DNA of 7,067 bases from Candidatus Bathyarchaeota archaeon (GTDB lineage: Archaea > Thermoproteota > Bathyarchaeia > RBG-16-48-13 > GCA-020345945). Position 1 is the first letter of the stretch. The number at the start of each line of letters is the position of its first letter. Position numbers and translations under genes: made by a program. The DNA is taken from the NCBI GenBank assembly GCA_020345945.1, contig CP070773.1:749848-756914 (forward strand), written 5' to 3'. The notes below the pieces were generated by a model. It had not been told where the DNA came from and made no database searches. It saw only the letters and a program-made list of their open reading frames with translations. Shown piece after piece: positions 1 to 5,215 of the stretch.

Positions 1-448
1 CAAGCTCAGCCTCCTCAAGGGTCTCCACAGTTATGCTGCGTGAGAGCTCCGACAGAGGATGCCCCTTACACTTTATGGTGAAGGACTTGTACCAGCCAAA
101 TGGACTCCGTTCAACCGTGTATCCCCGGTCTTTCAAAATGGATTCGATCTTTGCTAGCATAGGTATGGCGATATTGGGGGATGCAAGTGATGATGAGAGA
201 TGAGCGTAGGGATAGACCATTATCCGTTCAGCTTTTACCCTCTCGCTGACCTCGATGATGTCTTCCACAGAACGTCTGGCAATCTCATCCACTGCCGACT
301 CGTCGTCCTTCTCGACTGTGCAGAACGCAACAAGGACCTCCTCCATCTGTGAGACTTTCTTCTCATCCTCGATCTCTTCAGCAGCATCAATGGCTTTGGA
401 TTCAACTCTATACTCGAATAGGTCGGAGTGTATCAGTAGGATCTGCAT
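1..448 (-). CDS. thrS: Threonyl-tRNA synthetase, N-terminal editing domain (partial, cut by window edge)
   Basis: This gene runs off the left edge, so only about 149 N-terminal residues are present. ThrRS charges tRNA-Thr in the cytoplasm. The archaeal N-terminal domain, related to D-aminoacyl-tRNA deacylases, removes serine wrongly attached to tRNA-Thr. The visible part reads from ATG and shows the hallmarks of this domain: an HSD near residues 7-9, VEKDDE near 45-50, YPYAHLSS at 79-86, and PFGWYKSF followed by CKGHPLSELSR at 116-137. By my count H83, K121 and E134 fall at the positions I recall as functional in the Pyrococcus abyssi editing domain, so editing looks intact. Catalytic class II motifs would lie outside the window. 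The gene is read away from a small zinc-protein gene 105 nt upstream and has its own TATA-like element. The identification rests on motifs read by eye and is strong. Confidence 0.95.
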   Translation of the reverse strand, partial: MQILLIHSDLFEYRVESKAIDAAEEIEDEKKVSQMEEVLVAFCTVEKDDESAVDEIARRSVEDIIEVSERVKAERIMVYPYAHLSSSLASPNIAIPMLAKIESILKDRGYTVERSPFGWYKSFTIKCKGHPLSELSRSITVETLEEAEL

Positions 449-497
449 ATTCCCTATTCGCCCCTTGAAATCAATCTTCTAAAAGATAGGAGTGTAC

Positions 498-505
498 TAA
501 ATAAA
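498..505 (-). promoter_or_regulatory. TATA-like box of thrS
   Basis: On the minus strand this reads TTTATTTA, a good archaeal TATA box. It lies about 53 nt upstream of the thrS ATG, so transcription would begin near 475 and give a short leader. A G-rich stretch (GGGGCG, then AGGGAA) lies just before the start codon. The assignment is by pattern only. Confidence 0.5.
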
Positions 506-553
506 GCAATAGTTAAGCCTGATTTCTCCTAAAAACCGGTTCGCAGGGTTCGT

Positions 554-766
554 TCATCTGAAAGTATTGAACCGCCACTTCTCGAGTCTATCCGTCTTCC
601 TAGACTTCTTCTTATACTCTTTGTAGTGTTCCGAACAGAGATATCCTCTTCGAGACCCCGATATCTTCAAGCCTGCCCCACTTACCTTGAGTGCTGAGAC
701 AGACCTAACAGCCTCTTTACTGCAGCCTTCTACGGTACAAGTCTGTCCCTTCTTTATTCGACCCAT
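554..766 (-). CDS. Small putative zinc-binding protein, function unknown
   Basis: This encodes a basic protein of about 70 residues from ATG at 766. An in-frame TTG at 778 would add four residues. GGGCGATG just before the ATG is the better, though weak, ribosome-binding candidate. Seen in the sequence (ATG numbering): a Cys pair (C10 and C15, spaced CxxxxC) near the N-terminus, a middle region containing GSRRGYL, and a CxxH pair (C44, H47) followed by a lysine/arginine-rich tail ending in LEKWRFNTFR. Two Cys-rich pairs about 30 residues apart suggest one structural zinc site. The basic tail would suit RNA, DNA or ribosome contact, but that is inference. It diverges from the DUF123 gene and precedes thrS on the same strand. 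I do not recognise a named family. The gene is probably real because of its Cys/His pattern and clean context. Confidence 0.72.
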   Translation of the reverse strand: MGRIKKGQTCTVEGCSKEAVRSVSALKVSGAGLKISGSRRGYLCSEHYKEYKKKSRKTDRLEKWRFNTFR

Positions 767-789
767 TTCATCGCCCAAATGCTCATTAG

Positions 790-799
790 AATCTAGATT
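790..799. repeat. 10-bp perfect palindrome between divergent genes
   Basis: AATCTAGATT is a perfect 10-bp palindrome in the roughly 60-nt gap between the zinc-protein gene (minus) and the DUF123 gene (plus). Its position would suit an operator for both genes. A palindrome this short can also arise by chance, and AT-rich promoter DNA makes this likelier. Confidence 0.25.
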
Positions 800-805
800 T
801 TGTTA

Positions 806-818
806 CTCCTACTAGGAG
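806..818 (+). promoter_or_regulatory. Shine-Dalgarno within a small inverted repeat
   Basis: CTCCT (806-810) and AGGAG (814-818) are complementary arms around a 3-nt loop. The right arm is the Shine-Dalgarno of the DUF123 gene, 5-7 nt before its ATG at 826. If the leader includes the left arm, this short hairpin could mask the ribosome-binding site. Whether the transcript starts far enough upstream is unknown. Confidence 0.4.
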
Positions 819-825
819 ATAAAAG

Positions 826-1404
826 ATGCGGAGCAACTCCCATACTGTAAGCAAGGAGGACTCAGAAAGAGCTAGACTCCACCAACATCAAGGTCTATCC
901 CTTGTGCCTAGAGAGAGTGGGGTCTACTCGATAGGCATCCAACTTAATACCCCTATCGAGGTTAATATTCGAACGATTCCCCACACACTGGAAGTTGGGA
1001 CCTATTCCTATACGGGATCTGCCTTAGGCAGAAGCAATAATCTCCGTGCCAGGATCTTGAGGCATCTTTCAGTCGAGAAGAAGGTTCACTGGCATATTGA
1101 CCAGATCACAAATTCTAAGCATGCTACAGTGCCCTTTGTTGTCTTTTCCAGGACCTCTCAGAGGGAAGAGTGTAAGGTGAACCAGTCTATCGCTGAGATT
1201 GCACAATCTAGGGTCCCTGTGCCTGGTTTCGGGTCTTCAGACTGCAGGTCTGGTTGCGAATCCCACCTCCTATTCCTTGGAGATGGAGAGATTGTTCCGA
1301 TAGTTGTTAAGGCATTCAAGAATCAAGGATTGATACCGAAAGTGTTAGAGGTGAAAAGACAGAAAGGTCAAACCGAGAAGCTAATACTTCGATCTACTTC
1401 CTAA
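826..1404 (+). CDS. DUF123 (GIY-YIG-superfamily-like) protein
   Basis: This 192-residue protein starts at ATG 826, five bases after a strong AGGAGAT. It matches the DUF123 pattern, a domain assigned to the GIY-YIG nuclease superfamily. In some archaea and bacteria the domain stands alone, and in others it is fused to endonuclease III. Seen here: GVYSIG at 32-37 and YSYTGSALG at 60-68 (the GIY and YIG strands), an Arg-rich helix LRARILRHL at 73-81, HWHIDQIT at 88-95, and the signature VPGFGSSDC at 132-140 followed by a second Cys (C144) and SHLLFLG at 146-152. The Cys/His cluster may bind metal. About 30 extra residues at the N-terminus and a basic tail of about 40 flank the domain. The biochemical activity of DUF123 is not settled, so nuclease activity is only a family-level guess. 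The transferase gene follows after 35 nt, probably in one operon. Confidence 0.85.
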   Translation: MRSNSHTVSKEDSERARLHQHQGLSLVPRESGVYSIGIQLNTPIEVNIRTIPHTLEVGTYSYTGSALGRSNNLRARILRHLSVEKKVHWHIDQITNSKHATVPFVVFSRTSQREECKVNQSIAEIAQSRVPVPGFGSSDCRSGCESHLLFLGDGEIVPIVVKAFKNQGLIPKVLEVKRQKGQTEKLILRSTS

Positions 1405-1439
1405 CCAGAAATGTGGAAAGATCCTATTGAGGAAAAGAT

Positions 1440-2018
1440 ATGCTTACTGTCTTTAAAGAGGAGTTCCGAAAGAGAACTCGATTCTTGGTATCAGCACTCC
1501 ATTCATTGGGATTATCACCGAATCATGTTACTCTACTCGGTCTTTTCTTTGCAGTCCTATCCTCTATTTTCTACTATACTGGGAGGGGGGAAGTATATCG
1601 GGTCCCCGTGGCAGGACTTTTGCTCTTACTTTCAGGTCTCTCTGATGCTCTTGACGGGGCTCTGGCAGAAGAATACGGGGAGACAACTGTTCTCGGAGGG
1701 ATTCTGGACTCCACCATTGATCGACTTGAAGAGTCAGTTGTCATCTCTTCAATCATTCTAGCCGGACTCTGCAATCCAGTATGGGGTTTGCTAGCTTTAA
1801 TCTCGTCGTTCTCTGTAAGCTACATCAGGTCAAGAGCCGAAGTAGAGGGGGTCAAGATGATCAACATCGGGATTGCGGAGAGAGCGGAGAGAGTATTAGT
1901 TCTTGCAGCTGCAAGTCTCCTTCAAATAGTCGATATTGGAGTTGCAGTACTTGCAATAGTCTCAACGATTACTGTCTTCCAGAGACTAGCCCATGCGGTC
2001 AAGGTGTGCGGTAGTTAG
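1440..2018 (+). CDS. CDP-alcohol phosphatidyltransferase, probable archaetidylinositol phosphate synthase
   Basis: This 192-residue integral membrane enzyme starts at ATG 1440, seven bases after TGAGGA. The family transfers a lipid phosphate from a CDP-lipid to an alcohol. Seen: SPNHVTLLGL at 26-35 and the catalytic signature D69-x2-D72-G73-x2-A76 ... G86-x3-D90-x3-D94, which holds all the metal-binding and catalytic aspartates. The usual Arg after A76 is Glu (E77), which is unusual. SYIRSRAEVEGV at 127-138 followed by GIAERAERVLVL at 144-155 resembles the inositol-phosphate-accepting branch (archaetidylinositol phosphate synthase and bacterial phosphatidylinositol phosphate synthase). I therefore infer L-myo-inositol 1-phosphate as acceptor; glycerol phosphate or serine cannot be excluded. 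About five to six hydrophobic helices are visible. The gene lies 35 nt after the DUF123 gene and ends in stop codons overlapping the convergent padR-like gene. Confidence 0.88.
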   Translation: MLTVFKEEFRKRTRFLVSALHSLGLSPNHVTLLGLFFAVLSSIFYYTGRGEVYRVPVAGLLLLLSGLSDALDGALAEEYGETTVLGGILDSTIDRLEESVVISSIILAGLCNPVWGLLALISSFSVSYIRSRAEVEGVKMINIGIAERAERVLVLAAASLLQIVDIGVAVLAIVSTITVFQRLAHAVKVCGS

Positions 2019-2344
2019 ATCAACCTTTTCAGTGAAGCGTTGATGAAATCTCTGCCTCTCTGTAGGGTCTGAATCCCCTCATCGGTTATATCGTAGTATA
2101 TTCTGTCAGGTCTCCCAAGAACCGACATCCTCTTTCCCGTCTTTATGAGACCCTCTCTTTCCATCTTGTGCAACACGACGTATACCGTCACGGTTGCTGC
2201 GGATATATTGAACCGGTCGACAAGTGCCTTCTTAATCTCGTAGGCGTACATAGACTCCTCAACTAGCATTTTGAGGATATAGAGCCATAGGTTCTCTTTC
2301 GTGAGTTTTCGGACAAGACGGTCATATGCCATCCTGGATTCCAT
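2015..2344 (-). CDS. PadR-family winged-helix transcriptional regulator
   Basis: This is a small DNA-binding regulator of about 109 residues from ATG 2344. Alternative starts are ATG 2332 (beginning MAYDRLVRKL) and TTG 2380; the latter would place the TATA-like element inside the gene. Seen: KLTKENLWLYILKML, MYAYEIKKAL, the recognition-helix region SAATVTVYVVLHKMEREGLI, and the wing GRPDRIYYDITDEG. Together these are typical of PadR proteins, with the short C-terminal dimerisation helix of the compact subfamily. No ligand can be read from the sequence. PadR proteins often repress their own gene or a neighbouring one, but no clear operator is visible here. The gene lies downstream of rps26e on the same strand, 131 nt from its stop. 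Its TAA overlaps the TAG of the convergent phosphatidyltransferase gene. Confidence 0.9.
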   Translation of the reverse strand: MESRMAYDRLVRKLTKENLWLYILKMLVEESMYAYEIKKALVDRFNISAATVTVYVVLHKMEREGLIKTGKRMSVLGRPDRIYYDITDEGIQTLQRGRDFINASLKRLI

Positions 2345-2363
2345 CCCAGATCGGAAATTGAGG

Positions 2364-2372
2364 AAAATTATG
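2364..2372 (-). promoter_or_regulatory. Possible TATA box of the PadR-type gene
   Basis: On the minus strand this reads CATAATTTT. Its spacing would put transcription start close to ATG 2344, giving a leaderless or nearly leaderless mRNA. That would agree with the lack of a clear Shine-Dalgarno before this ATG. It is a weak match, called by pattern and spacing only. Confidence 0.3.
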
Positions 2373-2475
2373 TCTCTCAACCTTTGACGATTGAACGAGA
2401 AAAGATTTCCGTTACCAATAGAATGCTACAGGAACGAAACAATCCTTGATAGGGTCTTCAAGGTTGGCTGGGATG

Positions 2476-2754
2476 CTAGTTTCGACCTTTTCTCAGGTCC
2501 CTAGAGCGTACTTTCACAACTCTCCGATGGACAGCACAAGAGACACAGTAGTATCTTGTCACTCTCTTGCGAGGGAGAATGGCTCCTTGAGATCGAAGTT
2601 CCCTTCCCAGCTGCCTATCCACAAGCGAGACCCATCTTGTCGACCGTTTGGCCTTGTCGCGGGGGATTAAGCCACCACAGGAAGAGCATTGAACAAGATT
2701 GGATTTGCCTTTTCCTCCCTTTGAGCGTCCGCCGCTTCTTCGCTTCTTTGGCAT
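2476..2754 (-). CDS. rps26e: Small ribosomal subunit protein eS26 (S26e)
   Basis: This 92-residue ribosomal protein of the 30S subunit in the eukaryote/TACK-type ribosome lies near the mRNA exit in known structures. Seen: a very basic glycine-rich N-terminus (MPKKRRSGGRSKGGKGK), a zinc ribbon with C23-x2-C26 and C70-x2-C73, the linker GLIPRDKAKR, and GAILPRKRVTRYYCVSCAVHRRVVKVRS, quoted here as two overlapping halves: GAILPRKRVTRYYC and CVSCAVHRRVVKVRS. The length and the order of elements fit archaeal S26e. Start ATG 2754 has GGAG ten bases upstream. The gene is transcribed divergently from the PfkB kinase gene and appears to share a TATA-like element with it. Its presence argues for a TACK or Asgard relative and against most Euryarchaeota. 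Confidence 0.95.
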   Translation of the reverse strand: MPKKRRSGGRSKGGKGKSNLVQCSSCGGLIPRDKAKRSTRWVSLVDRQLGRELRSQGAILPRKRVTRYYCVSCAVHRRVVKVRSRDLRKGRN

Positions 2755-2784
2755 TGATGATCGTCTCCAACTGCACAGAGGGGC

Positions 2785-2796
2785 AACTTAAAAGTT
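2785..2796. promoter_or_regulatory. Shared bidirectional TATA-like element between rps26e and the PfkB kinase gene
   Basis: AACTTAAAAGTT has complementary arms (AACTT/AAGTT) around a central AA, so it offers a TATA-like core on either strand (CTTAAAAG or CTTTTAAG). Its centre is about 34 nt from the kinase ATG (2825) and about 36 nt from the rps26e ATG (2754). No better TATA candidate is visible in the 70-nt gap. Confidence 0.5.
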
Positions 2797-2824
2797 CCGA
2801 CTTACTAGACAGAGTTACAGGATC

Positions 2825-3739
2825 ATGAGTTATTCATTTGACTTGATCGTAGTCGGACACCTAACTATAGACGAGATCAGATTACCAGGAAAACCTGTTA
2901 GGAAAAGTCCTGGTGGACCAGTCACATTCGCATCCTTGGCAGCAACCAGAATGAATAGGAGAACAGCCATCATCTCTAGGGTAGGAGAGGACTTCCCAGA
3001 CGATTATGTCTATTGGCTTGCACATCGGGGAGTCAATCTAGACGGGCTACATCGAGACTCACTCTTAAAGACAACGAGATTCAAGATCAAATATAATGAA
3101 GGGATGGAAAAACGGTCTCTGAGGCTGGTTACTCGCTGCAGTGAGATTTTGCCCAAAGACATTCCCCCAGGATTGAACGCAAGAGCTGTTCATCTAGGAC
3201 CAGTAGTGGGAGAAGTCCCTCTAGAAACAGCAAAACGTGCCAGAGAAATTTGTAGTACGTTCTCCATTGATTTGCAGGGATACGTGCGAAGGTTCGGTCC
3301 CAGAGGAGAAACAACAATAGCAAAGGGAATAGATCCCAGACTCATAGAGCTTGCCGACGTGATAAAAGCCTCAGAGGATGAGCTTAACTTGACCTTATCA
3401 AGCAATACTGCGAGACAGGTAAAAGAGGGAATGAATCTCAGGGAAGATCAGATATTAGTAGTGACCCGCGGAAGATCAGGGTCCACCATCCTAAAAGGGA
3501 ATGAGGTCGTTGAGATACCATCCTACCCGACGAGAAAAGTCCAGGATCCAACAGGCGCAGGAGACGCTTTCATGGGGATTCTTGTCTCCGAACTGGCACA
3601 TAGGAACCGCCTAAAGGACTCTGTCGTGATGGGAACAGCTGCAGCTTCCTTTGTGGTCGAAGGAATTGGACCCACTCACTTTGGGATTAAGAGAGACGTC
3701 TTGAGGAGAGCCCATTCTATCTTGAAACACATCCAGTGA
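2825..3739 (+). CDS. PfkB-family carbohydrate kinase, possibly myo-inositol 3-kinase-like
   Basis: This 304-residue cytoplasmic sugar kinase of the ribokinase/PfkB fold transfers phosphate from ATP to a sugar or cyclitol hydroxyl. Seen: the N-terminal strand VVGHLTIDEI at 9-18, the substrate-side glycines SPGGPVTFASLAA at 28-40, ISRVGEDFP at 50-58, HLGPVVGEV at 123-131, DLQGYVR at 149-155, VIKASEDEL at 179-187, VVTRGRSGS at 212-220, and the PfkB signature DPTGAGDAFMG at 241-251 with D247 as catalytic base and GAG as anion hole. The GHLTID start and the HLGP..GE block remind me of the archaeal myo-inositol 3-kinase group, but the substrate is inferred and ribose, fructose or nucleoside kinases remain possible. 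AGG three bases before the ATG is a weak ribosome-binding site, so the mRNA may be nearly leaderless. A small membrane-protein gene follows after 117 nt. Confidence 0.9.
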   Translation: MSYSFDLIVVGHLTIDEIRLPGKPVRKSPGGPVTFASLAATRMNRRTAIISRVGEDFPDDYVYWLAHRGVNLDGLHRDSLLKTTRFKIKYNEGMEKRSLRLVTRCSEILPKDIPPGLNARAVHLGPVVGEVPLETAKRAREICSTFSIDLQGYVRRFGPRGETTIAKGIDPRLIELADVIKASEDELNLTLSSNTARQVKEGMNLREDQILVVTRGRSGSTILKGNEVVEIPSYPTRKVQDPTGAGDAFMGILVSELAHRNRLKDSVVMGTAAASFVVEGIGPTHFGIKRDVLRRAHSILKHIQ

Positions 3740-3816
3740 GAATTGACGAGATAGAGAAATGGACAAGATCTCAAAAACATCTTAAGAAAAAGGTGAAGAG
3801 AGAAACGCACAACTTC

Positions 3817-3826
3817 GAGAATTCTC
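3817..3826. repeat. 10-bp perfect palindrome upstream of the small membrane-protein gene
   Basis: GAGAATTCTC is a perfect palindrome in the 117-nt gap after the PfkB gene and about 30 nt before the next start codon. It could be an operator or part of a transcript hairpin. With one copy and ten bases, chance is a fair explanation. Confidence 0.2.
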
Positions 3827-3856
3827 ACAAATCATAGATGTAAGGAATGCAAGACG

Positions 3857-4093
3857 ATGACCGAGATAGCTCAAGGAGGAGGAGGAAGAACTCTGCGGAA
3901 TCTCGGCTGGTTGATGATCATTACAGGATTCTTTACGATGTTGGTAGGACTTTTCCTAGAGCAGGCTTCAACTCCTACTCTATCCTCTCTGGGATTACTC
4001 CTGGTGCTGTCGGGCATCGGCATCCTAGTCAGAGAGGTAGAGCAGGGGAAGGAGAGTGGTGAACCTAGGTTTCAGAAGCTAGAGAAAGACTAG
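3857..4093 (+). CDS. Small two-helix membrane protein, unknown function
   Basis: This encodes a 78-residue protein from ATG 3857 with AAGGA about ten bases upstream. Seen: a short Gly-rich, polar N-terminus (QGGGGRTLRN), a first hydrophobic segment near residues 15-34 (LGWLMIITGFFTMLVGLF), a short Ser/Thr/Pro loop, a second hydrophobic segment near 42-58 (LSSLGLLLVLSGIGILV), and a charged C-terminal tail rich in Glu and Lys. This predicts a hairpin in the membrane with no evident catalytic residue. I do not recognise a family. It follows the PfkB gene and ends in stop codons shared with the convergent nucleoside phosphorylase gene (CTAG). The Shine-Dalgarno, hydrophobic pattern and neat end support a real gene. 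Confidence 0.7.
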   Translation: MTEIAQGGGGRTLRNLGWLMIITGFFTMLVGLFLEQASTPTLSSLGLLLVLSGIGILVREVEQGKESGEPRFQKLEKD

Positions 4094-4950
4094 GCTACTG
4101 CACCCGATAAGGCATCCTTGCATGGACACTTACGGGTTTCTCCAACATCCGATATCGCACGGGATAGAACCTTCCTCACTTTCTCTACGTTCTGCCCGAA
4201 GATCTGAGCCACTTCTTCATGGGTAATCTTTTCAGGTCCTGTCCCTGCAGCATAGTTTGTTGACATAGCAACAGACCCATAACACATAGCTAGTTCTCGA
4301 GCAAGGACACATTCGGGGACATTTGTCATTCCCACTACATCAGCTCCCCAGATCTTGAATGTCCGGATCTCCGCCGCAGTCTCAAACCTTGAGCCTTCGG
4401 TGCATATGTAGGTCCCAGCACCGAAGTAGGGTATCTTGAACTCTTCGCATGCAGAGATCAACGCTTCTCTTATCTCTGAACAGTAAGGTTCAGTCACATC
4501 GATATGAACAACCTTCTGGATCGGAGGTCTATTCGGCCAGACGGTAATCGGAGTCTTGCCATCGTAGAATGTGAGCGGGCGGCTCTTTGTGGCATCAAGG
4601 AACTGGTCTAGGATCACCAGAGTCCCCGGTCTAATCGCAGAGTTTACTGAGCCACAGGCTTGACTGGTGAAGATCCGTTCAACCCCCAGCATCCTCAATC
4701 CATAGATGTTGGCACGATAGTTCACCAAGTAAGGTGGAACAGCATGCCCGACCTCCTCGGATCCTGGAGCAGAGTGTCTTGGAAGAAAAGCAGTCTTTAT
4801 CCCAGAGATCTCACCAACCTCTATCCTCGGCGTAACGCCGAACGGAGTTTCAACGAATAGGTGATCCGGATTCGCCAGGAGCTCGTACAGACCAGAACCA
4901 CCGATGATCGCCGTCTTCACCGGGAAGACCTCAGATAAATCAACTTTCAT
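4090..4950 (-). CDS. MTAP/PNP-family nucleoside phosphorylase, probably specific for 6-oxopurine nucleosides
   Basis: This 286-residue cytoplasmic enzyme splits a purine nucleoside with phosphate. The overall sequence is MTAP-like: IIGGSGLY at 15-22, FLPRHS at 55-60, VNYRANIYGLRMLGV at 76-90, TSQACGSVN at 95-103, DQFLDATKSRPLTFYD at 115-130, CTEGSRFET at 183-191, and VGMTNVPECVLAREL at 206-220. In true MTA phosphorylases the adenine-recognising loop is usually TDYD; here it is TNYAAG (N232, A234), resembling methylthioinosine or inosine/guanosine phosphorylases. A database label of S-methyl-5'-thioadenosine phosphorylase may therefore name the wrong substrate. The Pro of the EGPRF motif is Ser (S187). 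The C-terminus has C275-P-C277, like the CxC motif in some archaeal MTAP II enzymes linked to disulfide stability. GGGG lies eight bases before ATG 4950, and a good TATA box lies further upstream. The family call is firm; the substrate is inferred. Confidence 0.93.
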   Translation of the reverse strand: MKVDLSEVFPVKTAIIGGSGLYELLANPDHLFVETPFGVTPRIEVGEISGIKTAFLPRHSAPGSEEVGHAVPPYLVNYRANIYGLRMLGVERIFTSQACGSVNSAIRPGTLVILDQFLDATKSRPLTFYDGKTPITVWPNRPPIQKVVHIDVTEPYCSEIREALISACEEFKIPYFGAGTYICTEGSRFETAAEIRTFKIWGADVVGMTNVPECVLARELAMCYGSVAMSTNYAAGTGPEKITHEEVAQIFGQNVEKVRKVLSRAISDVGETRKCPCKDALSGAVA

Positions 4951-4995
4951 TGCATAGTCCCCAACGGTTCTCTCAAGAAAATGGTAAGATGCAGA

Positions 4996-5004
4996 GATAT
5001 AATA
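4996..5004 (-). promoter_or_regulatory. TATA-like box of the nucleoside phosphorylase gene
   Basis: On the minus strand this reads TATTATATC, about 50 nt upstream of ATG 4950. It predicts a transcription start near 4975 and a leader of about 25 nt that contains the GGGG ribosome-binding candidate. The call is by pattern and spacing. Confidence 0.5.
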
Positions 5005-5103
5005 GGTCTACGACAAACCAGACAGGATAGATAGACATCTTTTTTATTCGCTCACTCAGATAGTCAGTTTCCCAGACTTTGAATCAAGCTTTGCTGGACA
5101 TCC

Positions 5104-5111
5104 AATATAAT
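5104..5111 (+). promoter_or_regulatory. TATA-like box of the PrsW-like gene
   Basis: AATATAAT on the plus strand lies 30-40 nt upstream of GAGGGAG (5140-5146). Transcription would begin near 5133, leaving the GAGGGAG as a ribosome-binding site. This supports translation starting near 5153 rather than at the GTG at 5216. Confidence 0.4.
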
Positions 5112-5139
5112 TCAAGGGAATCAATAATCGCTTCGAATA

Positions 5140-5146
5140 GAGGGAG
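5140..5146 (+). promoter_or_regulatory. Shine-Dalgarno-like GAGGGAG pointing to an upstream start of the PrsW-like gene
   Basis: GAGGGAG ends six bases before an in-frame ACG codon at 5153. The frame from 5150 to 5216 is open and would add 21 hydrophobic residues to the PrsW-like protein. There is no ATG, GTG or TTG in that stretch, and in-frame TAG codons lie at 5147 and 5138. This site therefore bears directly on which start is used. Confidence 0.45.
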
Positions 5147-5215
5147 TAGAAAACGAGTCTAGAACTCTTACAGTTCCTAACAGTTTGCAGTCTAGGACCT
5201 ATCTTTATCGGTCTT

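Noticed and set aside
255..482. Plus-strand open frame of 75 codons rich in Ser
   Set aside because: It lies opposite the thrS coding sequence, whose conserved motifs are clear; the Ser-rich composition is a shadow of Glu/Asp-rich sequence on the other strand.
536..555. GGTTCGCAGGGTTCG resembling tRNA T-arm sequence
   Set aside because: No acceptor stem, D-arm or anticodon arm can be built around it; it looks like a chance local repeat of GGTTCG.
1411..1761. Plus-strand open frame of 116 codons
   Set aside because: It overlaps the phosphatidyltransferase in another frame; the transferase has full family motifs and a good ribosome-binding site.
2446..2670. Plus-strand open frame of 74 codons over the padR-rps26e gap
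   Set aside because: Most of it is antisense to rps26e and it has no recognisable protein features.
2556..2828. Plus-strand open frame of 90 codons
   Set aside because: It is antisense to rps26e, which is unmistakable from its zinc ribbon and basic N-terminus.
5039..5047. T-rich run (TTTTTTATT) as a terminator or second promoter
   Set aside because: No gene on the plus strand ends just upstream, so a terminator makes little sense, and it is too far from the PrsW-like start to be its best TATA box.
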